Assembly (NCBI GenBank): GCA_017518025.1
Contig: JAFWWR010000110.1
Coordinates: 1-30,132, forward strand
DNA: 30,132 nucleotides
Source: Clostridia bacterium
GTDB lineage: Bacteria; Bacillota; Clostridia; Oscillospirales; CAG-272
Direction: 5' to 3'
Below, one piece after another: positions 16,158 to 22,532 of the stretch (the first letter of the stretch is position 1; each line of letters starts with the position of its first letter). Made by a program: the position numbers and the translations under genes. The notes under the pieces were generated by a model that was given only the letters and a program-made list of their open reading frames with translations, ran no database searches and was not told the origin of the DNA.

Positions 16158-17231
16158 ATGATCTCGCTTATCTCACCGAAAGACGGCGCTTCCGTCTCCG
16201 TTATGACGGCGGCGCAAAAGGAATTCGTCCGCCGTCACAGGGCCGGGGAGCTGCACGACGGCGACGACCCGTTCCGGATCATCGCGGACGGAGACGTCAC
16301 CGACGCGTCCGCCCCCGCGACGGCGGTATTCAGCTGGTCCTGCGACGACAAGACGGCGCTTATGACCCTTGAGATCTCCGACAGAGAGGACTTTTCGGTC
16401 CTTTCCGGGCTCTGCGTCAGCCCTGTCCGTCAGTCCGCGGAGGATGGCGTGTATTTCGCCGGGGTGACGAACTTCCTCCTCGGTCAAAAATACTACTGGC
16501 GCGTGAGAGCGGGCGGCGAGACGTCCGCCACGCGTACATTCACCACCCCCTGGGACGATATCCGCGTCATGGACGTGGATTTCGTGCCGAATTTCCGCGA
16601 TCTCGGGGGACGAATGACCGCCTCCGGCAGGCGCGTGAAGCAGGGTCTCCTTTACCGGGGCACCTTCATCGACTGGCGCGGCGAGCGGTGCGGTCTCACC
16701 TGGAGAGGGAAGAACACCTTTGCCCGGGAGCTTGGGATAAAGACCGAGATCGACCTCCGTATCGAGGCCCTCGGCAGGCATACGACCAGTCCCGCCGGGG
16801 ACGGGATAAGATACGAATTCATCCCCATGGAAAATCCCTTCGGAGGCACGTTCAACGAGCGCGGCATGGGCGAGCTGAGAAAAATATTCGACGTTCTGTT
16901 CGACCCGTCGGCGTACCCGGTCTATTTCCACTGCCACTCCGGCGCGGACCGGACCGGATTTCTCGGGATCGTTCTGGACGGCGTCCTCGGGATCCCGGAC
17001 GACGACATCCGACTGAACTACAACTTCACGTCGCTGTACGAGCACCGGAACTGGGACGAGTGCGACGACGCGAAGGGATATTTCGGCTACCTTGACGAGA
17101 TATGTCCCGGCCGCACCATGTCGGAACAGGTCATGTTCCATCTGACTGAGTACGGAATCGACCGGGAAAAACTCGAAAAAATGAGAGAATTTTTGCTTGA
17201 AGATCGACAGAGAACGTACAGCCGGAGGTGA
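16158..17231 (+). CDS. Fn3-like/PtpB-type phosphatase, paralogue 5
   Basis: A 357-residue paralogue. It opens LISPKDGASVSVMTAAQKEF, then a Fn3-like domain (QKYYWRVRAGGETSATRTFTT) and the phosphatase core with PNFRDLGGRMTASGRR, VKQGLLYRGT, KTEIDLRIE and the loop FHCHSGADRTG (Cys259, Arg265). It is closest to paralogue 4. The ATG at 16158 has GAGAGG seven bases upstream and matches the paralogue starts. The same frame is open 51 codons further upstream inside the flavoprotein gene, but that extension shows no homology to the other copies. The 3' end overlaps the potential TTG start of the next gene. The TGA stop lies within the extended Shine-Dalgarno at 17224-17234. Confidence 0.88.
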   Translation: MISLISPKDGASVSVMTAAQKEFVRRHRAGELHDGDDPFRIIADGDVTDASAPATAVFSWSCDDKTALMTLEISDREDFSVLSGLCVSPVRQSAEDGVYFAGVTNFLLGQKYYWRVRAGGETSATRTFTTPWDDIRVMDVDFVPNFRDLGGRMTASGRRVKQGLLYRGTFIDWRGERCGLTWRGKNTFARELGIKTEIDLRIEALGRHTTSPAGDGIRYEFIPMENPFGGTFNERGMGELRKIFDVLFDPSAYPVYFHCHSGADRTGFLGIVLDGVLGIPDDDIRLNYNFTSLYEHRNWDECDDAKGYFGYLDEICPGRTMSEQVMFHLTEYGIDREKLEKMREFLLEDRQRTYSRR

Positions 17232-18438
17232 TCCTACGGAAGAGAAAAAACTGTTCCGCACGGCGGACCGCCGGGAGTGGCGGAGGTGGCTTTCCGACCA
17301 TTTCGAGACGGAAAACGAGATATGGTTCATCTTCCCCACGAAGGACTCCGGCGAGCCCTCGATATCGTATAACGACGCGGTGGAGGAGGCGCTCTGCTTC
17401 GGCTGGATCGACGGACGTGCCGGTACGCTCGACGGCGCCCGCCACATCCGCCGTTTTACGCCGAGACGAAAGGGAAGCGGCTATTCCCGCCCGAATATCG
17501 AGCGGCTGATCCGCATGGACGGCCTCGGGATGATCCACCCGAGGGTGAGAGATTCCGTGGCGGACCTCATCGGGACGCCGTTCGTTTTCCCGGAGGATAT
17601 TCTGGAAGCGATCCGCGGAGACGTGACCGCGTGGGAGAATTTTCTCTCATTTCCGGAGCCGTACCGCAGGATCCGCGTCGCCTACGTGGATGCGGCGAGG
17701 AAAAGACCCGCGGAATTTGAAAAACGGCTCGGGAACCTGATAAAAAAATCGAGAGAGAACAAAATGATCGCCGGTTACGGCGGGATCGACGTCTATTACC
17801 CCGACTGCGGGGAAACGGCGTCCGCGATCCTTGTTACGGCGTTCGAGCCCTTCGGCGGTGAGATGATCAACCCGACGGAAACGGTCCTCCGGCGGCTCCC
17901 CGACCGTATCGGCGCCATCGCTCTGAAAAAGGCGCTCCTTCCGGTGGAGTTCGTGAGAGCCCGGGAGATCGCCTGCGCGGAGTACGACTCCGCGAAGCCC
18001 TGCGCCGTGGTGATGCTGGGGCAGGCGGGAGGCCGCGCCGCGGTCACTCCCGAGACGACCGGGAAAAACCTGATGAACGCCCGGATCCCCGACAACGCGG
18101 GATTTACTCCTCACGGCGTTCCCGTATCGGAGGGCGGGCCGGAAACGCTTCGCTCCACCGCCGACGTCGCCGGGATCGCCGACGCGGTACGCTCGATCGG
18201 GATCCCCTGCGAGATCTCCGACGACGCGGGAGTCTACGTCTGCAACGCTCTGCTTTACGGTATGCTGGAGCACAACGGGGGCGCCGTCCCTACGGTTTTT
18301 ATACACGTTCCTTACTCGAGTGAGCAGGGACACGCCGACAAGCCGTTCATGGAACAGGACGACATTTATCGCGCTGTCGCCGCCGCCCTCGGTTCGGTGG
18401 CAATGGGGATCATCGAGTCACGCGCCGCCGCGGGCTGA
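17197..18438 (+). CDS. YdeI/OmdA-type protein fused to pyroglutamyl peptidase I
   Basis: A single frame encodes two complete domains. Residues ~18-201 are a YdeI/OmpD-associated family domain (YNDAVEEALCFGWIDG, RRFTPRRKGSGYSRPN, ending ENKMIAGYGGIDVYY, which is the usual C-terminus of that family). After a ~10-residue linker, residues 211-413 are pyroglutamyl peptidase I (ILVTAFEPFGGE, GQAGGRAAVTPETTGKN, RIPDNAGFTP), with the catalytic triad Glu286, Cys349 (VYVCN) and His370 (FIHVPY) all present. Pcp removes N-terminal pyroglutamate from peptides in the cytoplasm. YdeI-type proteins are linked to stress or antimicrobial-peptide tolerance, but their biochemistry is unclear. The interval given starts at TTG 17197. 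Translation probably begins at ACG 17236, placed under a near-perfect Shine-Dalgarno. The fusion is unusual to me. Confidence is high for both domains, lower for the start. Confidence 0.88.
   Translation: MKIDRERTAGGDPTEEKKLFRTADRREWRRWLSDHFETENEIWFIFPTKDSGEPSISYNDAVEEALCFGWIDGRAGTLDGARHIRRFTPRRKGSGYSRPNIERLIRMDGLGMIHPRVRDSVADLIGTPFVFPEDILEAIRGDVTAWENFLSFPEPYRRIRVAYVDAARKRPAEFEKRLGNLIKKSRENKMIAGYGGIDVYYPDCGETASAILVTAFEPFGGEMINPTETVLRRLPDRIGAIALKKALLPVEFVRAREIACAEYDSAKPCAVVMLGQAGGRAAVTPETTGKNLMNARIPDNAGFTPHGVPVSEGGPETLRSTADVAGIADAVRSIGIPCEISDDAGVYVCNALLYGMLEHNGGAVPTVFIHVPYSSEQGHADKPFMEQDDIYRAVAAALGSVAMGIIESRAAAG
17224..17238 (+). promoter_or_regulatory. Extended Shine-Dalgarno positioned on an ACG codon
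   Basis: GGAGGTGATCC (17224-17234) is an 11-base exact complement of the bacterial 16S rRNA 3' end. Seven bases after GGAGG, in frame with the YdeI-Pcp gene, lies ACG (17236-17238) where an ATG would be expected. There is no ATG or GTG in this frame near the site. The nearest conventional start is TTG at 17197, with only a weak GAGAG box. Confidence 0.6.
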
Positions 18439-18483
18439 GAGAGTAGAAGCGCGCGGAGAGGGAAAAGAACAACAAATAAAAGA

Positions 18484-18502
18484 TCCCGTCCGGGGGACGG
18501 GA
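18484..18502 (+). promoter_or_regulatory. Hairpin overlapping the GNAT ribosome-binding site
   Basis: TCCCGTCC (18484-18491) pairs perfectly with GGACGGGA (18495-18502) around a GGG loop. The right arm runs into GGGAGG, the ribosome-binding site of the acetyltransferase at 18518. No T-tract follows, so this is not a terminator and may modulate translation or mark a processing site in the operon. Confidence 0.5.
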
Positions 18503-18517
18503 GGAACGGACAAGCCG

Positions 18518-18988
18518 ATGAGGATAAGAAGAGCGGAAGCGAAAGATACGGAAAAAATACTTGACCTGCTGAGCCAGGTGCTGGAGATCCACGCGACGAT
18601 AAGGCCGGATATTTTCGTCTCCGGCACGACCAAATACGGAACGGCGGAAATCGCGGAGTTGCTCGGCAACGACGAGGCGCCGATCTACGTGGCCGTCGAC
18701 GACGGCGACGCGGTTCTCGGATACGCCATGTGCCGTGTGAGGGAGCAGCCCGCCGAGGACCGCATGGTCCGGTTCAAGTCCCTTTTCATCGACGATCTGT
18801 GCGTGGACGAGGCGGCTCGAGGAGCGGGGGTCGGGACGATGTTGTTCGAGCACGTGAAGAACGAGGCGCGGCGGCTCGGGTGCTACGAGGTGACGCTGGT
18901 GGTCTGGGACGGCAACGACTCCGCGGAGCGTTTCTACGAAAAAATGGGCATGAAAACGAAAGAGCGGATGCTCGAATATATTTTGTAA
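18518..18988 (+). CDS. GNAT-family N-acetyltransferase
   Basis: 156 residues. The acetyl-CoA-binding motif A is visible as DDLCVDEAARGAGVGTMLFEHV (R-G-x-G-x-G/A pattern), followed by the conserved C-terminal NDSAERFYEKMGMK(T). N-terminal MRIRRAEAKDTEKILDLL is typical of single-domain GNAT enzymes acting on small amines, amino groups of peptides or ribosomal proteins. The acceptor cannot be named. The frame is open upstream to 18320 inside the preceding gene, but ATG 18518 gives the normal GNAT N-terminus and follows GGGAGG. It is the last gene of the plus-strand operon before the terminator at 18995. Confidence 0.92.
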   Translation: MRIRRAEAKDTEKILDLLSQVLEIHATIRPDIFVSGTTKYGTAEIAELLGNDEAPIYVAVDDGDAVLGYAMCRVREQPAEDRMVRFKSLFIDDLCVDEAARGAGVGTMLFEHVKNEARRLGCYEVTLVVWDGNDSAERFYEKMGMKTKERMLEYIL

Positions 18989-18994
18989 AAAAAC

Positions 18995-19029
18995 GGCGCG
19001 ACCCCGTCGGGGCCGCGCCTGCATTTTTT
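18995..19029. terminator. Bidirectional terminator between the phosphatase operon and miaA
   Basis: A GC-rich hairpin (GGCGCG 18995-19000 with CGCGCC 19014-19019, an inner CCCC/GGGG stem and one A-C mismatch) is flanked by a T6 run on the plus side (19024-19029) and an A7 run on the left (18987-18993), i.e. T7 on the minus strand. It can end both the plus-strand operon and miaA. The plus-side T-run overlaps the miaA stop region. Confidence 0.85.
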
Positions 19030-19969
19030 ATAATCTATCCGCGATCTCCCTCGCCAGAACGTCCGGCGGAACGATACCGCCGTCCCGGTCCGGCGTAACG
19101 CGGATCGCGTCATAACGCCTGAACCACGTCATCTGCCGCTTTGCGTAGTTGCGGGTGTTTTTCTTTATCAGCTCCGCCGCCTCGTCGAGGGTCGTCTCAC
19201 CTCTCAGGTGGGCGATCATCTCCCGGTAGCCGATGGCCTGCGCCGCCGTGGAGCCGTCGGGGAGCATCCCCGCGACGAGCAGGGACTCGACCTCGTCCCT
19301 CAGTCCGCGCTCCAGCATGATATCGACTCTTTTTCCGATCCTGTCGTATAGCGTCTCCCGTGACGCAAAGTCGATCACGGCCACGTCCGCGTCGTACCGG
19401 CCTTCGCCGGTCAGCGCCTCCCGGTCCAGTTCGCTTTTGCGCCGTCCGGTGACGAGAATCACCTCCAGGGCGCGGACGACCCTTTTCACGTTGTTCGGGT
19501 GGATCGCCTCCGCCGCCTCCGGGTCCTTTTCCCGGAGCATCCCGTGGAGCTTTTCCGCCCCGTCGCGTTCCGCGATCTCCCGGAGTTTTTCGCGTAGTTT
19601 CGGATCCTCTGCCGCATCGGAGAAGGACCTGATCTTCAGCAGCGCGTCGAGATACAGCCCAGTTCCGCCGACGAGAACGGGCAGCTTTCCGCGGCCGCTG
19701 ATCTCTTCGATGACCGCCCCCGCGTCCCGGGCGTAATCCGCCGCCGAGTAGTTCACCCGCGGATCCACCACGCCGATCATGTGGTGGGGAACGCCGTCCC
19801 GCTCCTCCTCGTCCGGCGCGGCGGTGCCGATCTTCATACCCTTGTAGATCTGCATGGAATCGCAGGAGACCACCTCGCCGCCGAGGAGCTTCGCCAGGAC
19901 GACCCCCAGCGCCGTTTTCCCCGACGCAGTGGGCCCCGCCACGGCAAGGACCTTTATTTTTTCACTCAT
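19028..19969 (-). CDS. miaA: tRNA dimethylallyltransferase
   Basis: Transfers the isopentenyl group from DMAPP to N6 of A37 in tRNAs reading UNN codons. The 313-residue product has the P-loop GPTASGKT at 12-19, SCDSMQIYKGMKIGTA, the VGGTGLYLDALL segment, NNVKRVVRALEV and the C-terminal NTRNYAKRQMTWFRR of the family. ATG 19969 is chosen because AGAGGT lies six bases upstream and the protein then starts just before the P-loop strand. The frame is open another 37 codons upstream to 20080, but that part covers the palindromic spacer. It lies downstream of queA on the same strand with a 162-base spacer. Confidence 0.96.
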   Translation of the reverse strand: MSEKIKVLAVAGPTASGKTALGVVLAKLLGGEVVSCDSMQIYKGMKIGTAAPDEEERDGVPHHMIGVVDPRVNYSAADYARDAGAVIEEISGRGKLPVLVGGTGLYLDALLKIRSFSDAAEDPKLREKLREIAERDGAEKLHGMLREKDPEAAEAIHPNNVKRVVRALEVILVTGRRKSELDREALTGEGRYDADVAVIDFASRETLYDRIGKRVDIMLERGLRDEVESLLVAGMLPDGSTAAQAIGYREMIAHLRGETTLDEAAELIKKNTRNYAKRQMTWFRRYDAIRVTPDRDGGIVPPDVLAREIADRL

Positions 19970-20052
19970 GTTTACCTCTCTTCGCACAAAAGGGATATGA
20001 CGGTTTGCCTTTGCCCCGTCGCCTTGCAAGATAAGAGTGAAGAGGATCGGAA

Positions 20053-20075
20053 GAAAATTTGCGGAGCAAATTTTC
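20053..20075. repeat. Perfect 10-bp palindrome in the queA-miaA spacer
   Basis: GAAAATTTGC (20053-20062) and GCAAATTTTC (20066-20075) form a perfect inverted repeat around GGA. No T-tract follows on the minus strand, so it is not a simple terminator. It may be an RNA-processing hairpin or a member of a dispersed palindromic repeat family. Confidence 0.6.
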
Positions 20076-20086
20076 CTCATTTTCTG

Positions 20087-20113
20087 TTCTCTTTTCTCTT
20101 TTCTCTCTTCTCT
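20087..20113 (+). other. Polypyrimidine tract
   Basis: 27 consecutive C/T bases dominated by TTCTC repeats, so the minus-strand transcript carries a purine-only GA-rich run between two hairpins. Such tracts can form triplex DNA or bind RNA-binding proteins. Part of the 19970-20131 spacer, which holds no gene. Confidence 0.6.
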
Positions 20114-20144
20114 GATGATACTTTGACGCTGTCAAAGTATCATC
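20114..20144. repeat. Perfect 14-bp palindrome across the queA stop codon
   Basis: GATGATACTTTGAC (20114-20127) pairs perfectly with GTCAAAGTATCATC (20131-20144) around GCT. The queA stop (TGA, 20134-20132) and last codons lie in one arm. It is followed on the minus strand by a purine tract instead of U-rich sequence, so factor-independent termination is unlikely. Confidence 0.65.
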
Positions 20145-21217
20145 ATCGCGTCTCCGAAGGAGAAGAATCTATACCTCTCCTGCACCGCCTCGCGGTACGC
20201 GGCGAGCATTCTCTCCCGCCCGGCGAAGGCCGACACCAGCATCAGAAGGGTGCTCTCCGGCAGATGGAAGTTCGTTATCAGCGCGTCGGTGGCGCGGAAC
20301 CGGTACCCCGGGTAGATGAATATCCCCGTGTCGCCGGAGTAGGGCATGATCACGCCGTTCTCGTCCGCCACGCTCTCAAGCGTGCGGCAGGACGTGGTGC
20401 CCACGGCGACGATCCGGCCTCCCGCAGCCCGGCGGCCGTTGATGAGATCCGCCGTTTCCCGGGTTACGGATATGTATTCCGAGTGCATAACGTGATCCCG
20501 GATGTGTTCCTCCTTCACCGGACGGAAAGTCCCCAGTCCCACGTGAAGCAGGACTTTCGCTATCCCCACGCCCTTGTCGCGTATCTTCTCAAGCAGCTCG
20601 TCCGTGAAGTGGAGCCCCGCCGTGGGCGCCGCCGCGGAGCCCTCCTGTCTGGCGTAGACCGTCTGATACCGCTCCGGGTCGTCCAGTTTTTCCCTTATAT
20701 ACGGCGGCAGCGGCACGGTCCCCAGCCGGTGGAGCGCCGCGTAGACGGTCTCGCCGTCCGTCGGGATGAACCTCACCACCCGGCAGCCGCCTTCGCCCAC
20801 GGACAGCACGTCCGCGGTCAGCACTCCGTCCCCGAACTCCAGCACGTCGCCGGGACGGGCGCGCTTGCCGGGACCCGCCAGCGCCTCCCATACGTCGATC
20901 TCCCTCTGCTTCAGCAGAAGGAGCTCCAACGGGGCGGAGGAGTCGTCTGTTTCTCCGTTCGCACGTTTTATACGTCTGCCTATTATCCTCGCGGGTATGA
21001 CTCTCGTCTCGTTGAGCACCAGCACGTCGGAGGGATCCAGGTGGTCGATCACCGAGGTGAACACCTCGTGGGAGACCCCGTCCCCCGCACGGTCTATCAC
21101 CATGAGCCGGGAGGAGTCCCTGGGGTAGACGGGGGTCTGAGCGATGAGCTCCTCAGGGAGCTCGTAATCGAAATCCGAGAGGACGAGATCGGTCTCGGGC
21201 AGTTTATTCTTTATCAT
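20132..21217 (-). CDS. queA: S-adenosylmethionine:tRNA ribosyltransferase-isomerase
   Basis: Makes epoxyqueuosine at tRNA position 34 by transferring and isomerising the ribosyl part of SAM onto preQ1. The 361-residue product has the family features SDFDYELPEELIAQTP near the N-terminus, RDSSRLMVIDR, LVLNETRVIPARI, GSAAAPTAGLHFT, HVGLGTFRPV, VGTTSCRTLES and ITNFHLPESTLLMLVSAFAG. ATG 21217 is chosen for the AAAGGA box upstream and the normal family N-terminus. The frame is open 31 codons further upstream into the divergent promoter region. Downstream lies miaA, also a tRNA modification gene, so a shared transcript is plausible. No clear promoter was identified for queA in the gap with dapA. Confidence 0.96.
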   Translation of the reverse strand: MIKNKLPETDLVLSDFDYELPEELIAQTPVYPRDSSRLMVIDRAGDGVSHEVFTSVIDHLDPSDVLVLNETRVIPARIIGRRIKRANGETDDSSAPLELLLLKQREIDVWEALAGPGKRARPGDVLEFGDGVLTADVLSVGEGGCRVVRFIPTDGETVYAALHRLGTVPLPPYIREKLDDPERYQTVYARQEGSAAAPTAGLHFTDELLEKIRDKGVGIAKVLLHVGLGTFRPVKEEHIRDHVMHSEYISVTRETADLINGRRAAGGRIVAVGTTSCRTLESVADENGVIMPYSGDTGIFIYPGYRFRATDALITNFHLPESTLLMLVSAFAGRERMLAAYREAVQERYRFFSFGDAMMIL

Positions 21218-21263
21218 GACGGTCTTTCCTTTCCGGGCCTGCGTGTTTTTTCTTCCGATACTA

Positions 21264-21292
21264 TTGACAACGCCGCCGGCGTGTGATAATAT
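21264..21292 (+). promoter_or_regulatory. Promoter P1 of the dapA-dapB leader
   Basis: A perfect TTGACA (21264-21269), a 17-base spacer and TAATAT (21287-21292), with a TGA extension immediately upstream of the -10 box. The predicted start near 21299 leaves the complete lysine aptamer in the transcript. A small stem (CGTTGGC with GCCGACG, around AAAGA) would form at the RNA 5' end. Confidence 0.8.
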
Positions 21293-21303
21293 GTACTCGG
21301 ACG

Positions 21304-21332
21304 TTGGCAAAGAGCCGACGATCCGATATAAT
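21304..21332 (+). promoter_or_regulatory. Possible promoter P2 inside the riboswitch leader
   Basis: TTGGCA (21304-21309), 17 bases, then a perfect TATAAT (21327-21332). Transcription would begin near 21339, after the 5' strand of riboswitch helix P1, giving RNA that cannot close P1. Confidence 0.4.
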
Positions 21333-21507
21333 GATAGAGGAGCGTTTCCGATCAGTATCCCGCGCCGAGGTATCCGCGAGCACCGTAGAGGCGGGGGCGA
21401 AAGGCGAGAGACGCCGAAGATCTGGCCGCCGTGCGGGGCGTCAGCATCTGGTCTGTCCGACCGAAAGGCGGCGGACTGTCACCGGCGCCGTCCGGTGGAG
21501 GGCTATC
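21333..21507 (+). ncRNA. Lysine riboswitch (L-box) controlling dapA-dapB
   Basis: The conserved blocks follow the order known from the B. subtilis lysC leader: GATAGAGGAGCG at 21333, an AGTATC turn near 21354, GGCGAGAGACGCCGAAG near 21402-21418, CTGGCCGCCGTGC, GGACTGTCACC near 21473-21483 with a P5 hairpin (CACCGG/CCGGTG), and GGAGGGCTATC ending at 21507. P1 is GATAG (21333-21337) with CTATC (21503-21507). The P1 3' strand can alternatively pair (TCTGTGTA 21506-21513 with TACACAGA 21533-21540), next to the terminator. Lysine binding should stabilise P1 and reduce expression of the lysine/diaminopimelate genes downstream. The whole 394-base gap between queA and dapA is promoter and leader, with no extra gene. 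Confidence 0.9.
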
Positions 21508-21543
21508 TGTGTATTTCCAAGCTATATTATAGTACACAGAGAG

Positions 21544-21563
21544 CCGGTTTTCAACCGGTTTTT
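21544..21563 (+). terminator. Riboswitch expression-platform terminator
   Basis: CCGGTT (21544-21549) and AACCGG (21553-21558) form a stem around TTC, extendable by G-T and A-T pairs, followed by T5 (21559-21563). It lies just after the lysine aptamer and 48 bases before dapA, as expected for an intrinsic terminator controlled by the riboswitch. Confidence 0.75.
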
Positions 21564-21611
21564 ACTTTTATAAGCTGATCCGCCGTCGGCGCGGAAGATG
21601 GGAGATTTGGA

Positions 21612-22508
21612 ATGAGTACATTTAACAAGGAGATCGTATTTGAGGGGGCAGGCACGGCGCTCATCACGCCGTTCAGGAACGGCGGAGTCGATTACGAGGC
21701 CTTCGGCAAGCTCATCGACGAGCAGATCGCCGGCGGCGTAGACGCGCTGGTCATCTGCGGCACCACCGGAGAGGGTTCGACGCTCACCGACGAGGAGCAC
21801 CGGGAGTGCATCCGTTTCGGCGTCGAGCGGACCGCGGGCCGCGTCCCCGTTGTGGCGGGTACCGGCTCCAACGAGACCGACTACGCCACCGATCTGTCGA
21901 AGTATGCCTGCGAGGTGGGGGCGGACGCGCTGCTTCTCGTGACGCCGTACTACAATAAGACGTCCCCCCGTGGGCTGGTCCGTCACTTCCTGGACACCGC
22001 CGACGCGGTGAACAAGCCGATCATCCTTTACAACGTGCCGTCCAGGACCGGGATGACCATACCTCTGTCCGTGTACCGGGAACTCGCAAAGCACGAGCGC
22101 ATCGTGGCGGTGAAGGAGGCCTCCGGCAACCTCAGCGCCATCGCGGAGATCGCCGCGGAGCTGTCCGACAGTCTCAAAATATACAGCGGCAACGACGACC
22201 AGATCGTCCCGATAATGTCCCTCGGCGGCATAGGAGTCATCTCCGTTCTGTCGAACATCCTGCCCCGCGAAACTCACGAGATCTGCGCGAAGTACCTGGC
22301 AGGCGACGTGACGGGATCACGGGATCTCCAGCTGAAGCTGCTGAAGCTTATCAACCTTCTGTTCATCGAGACAAACCCCATCCCCGTCAAGGCGGCGTGC
22401 GCCCTGATGGGCAAGTGCGACGGCGAGATCCGTCTCCCGCTCTGCGAGATGGAGGAAGGGCACCTTGAGCTGCTGAAAGCGGAACTTATCCGTCAGGGGC
22501 TTATCTGA
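21612..22508 (+). CDS. dapA: 4-hydroxy-tetrahydrodipicolinate synthase
   Basis: Condenses pyruvate with aspartate semialdehyde, the first committed step to diaminopimelate and lysine. The 298-residue TIM barrel carries GTTGEGSTL (Thr51/Thr52), TPYYNKTSPRG, the catalytic Tyr140 in YNVPSRTG and the Schiff-base Lys168 in VAVKEASGN. GGGAG lies upstream of ATG 21612. It is first in a two-gene operon with dapB behind the lysine riboswitch, so regulation by lysine is well supported by the sequence. Confidence 0.97.
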   Translation: MSTFNKEIVFEGAGTALITPFRNGGVDYEAFGKLIDEQIAGGVDALVICGTTGEGSTLTDEEHRECIRFGVERTAGRVPVVAGTGSNETDYATDLSKYACEVGADALLLVTPYYNKTSPRGLVRHFLDTADAVNKPIILYNVPSRTGMTIPLSVYRELAKHERIVAVKEASGNLSAIAEIAAELSDSLKIYSGNDDQIVPIMSLGGIGVISVLSNILPRETHEICAKYLAGDVTGSRDLQLKLLKLINLLFIETNPIPVKAACALMGKCDGEIRLPLCEMEEGHLELLKAELIRQGLI

Positions 22509-22532
22509 CGTAATTGAAAAGGAAGTAGAAAA

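Noticed and set aside
20114..20144. Intrinsic terminator at the end of queA
   Set aside because: The hairpin is perfect, but it contains the stop codon and is followed by purines with no T-tract, so it was recorded as a palindrome instead.
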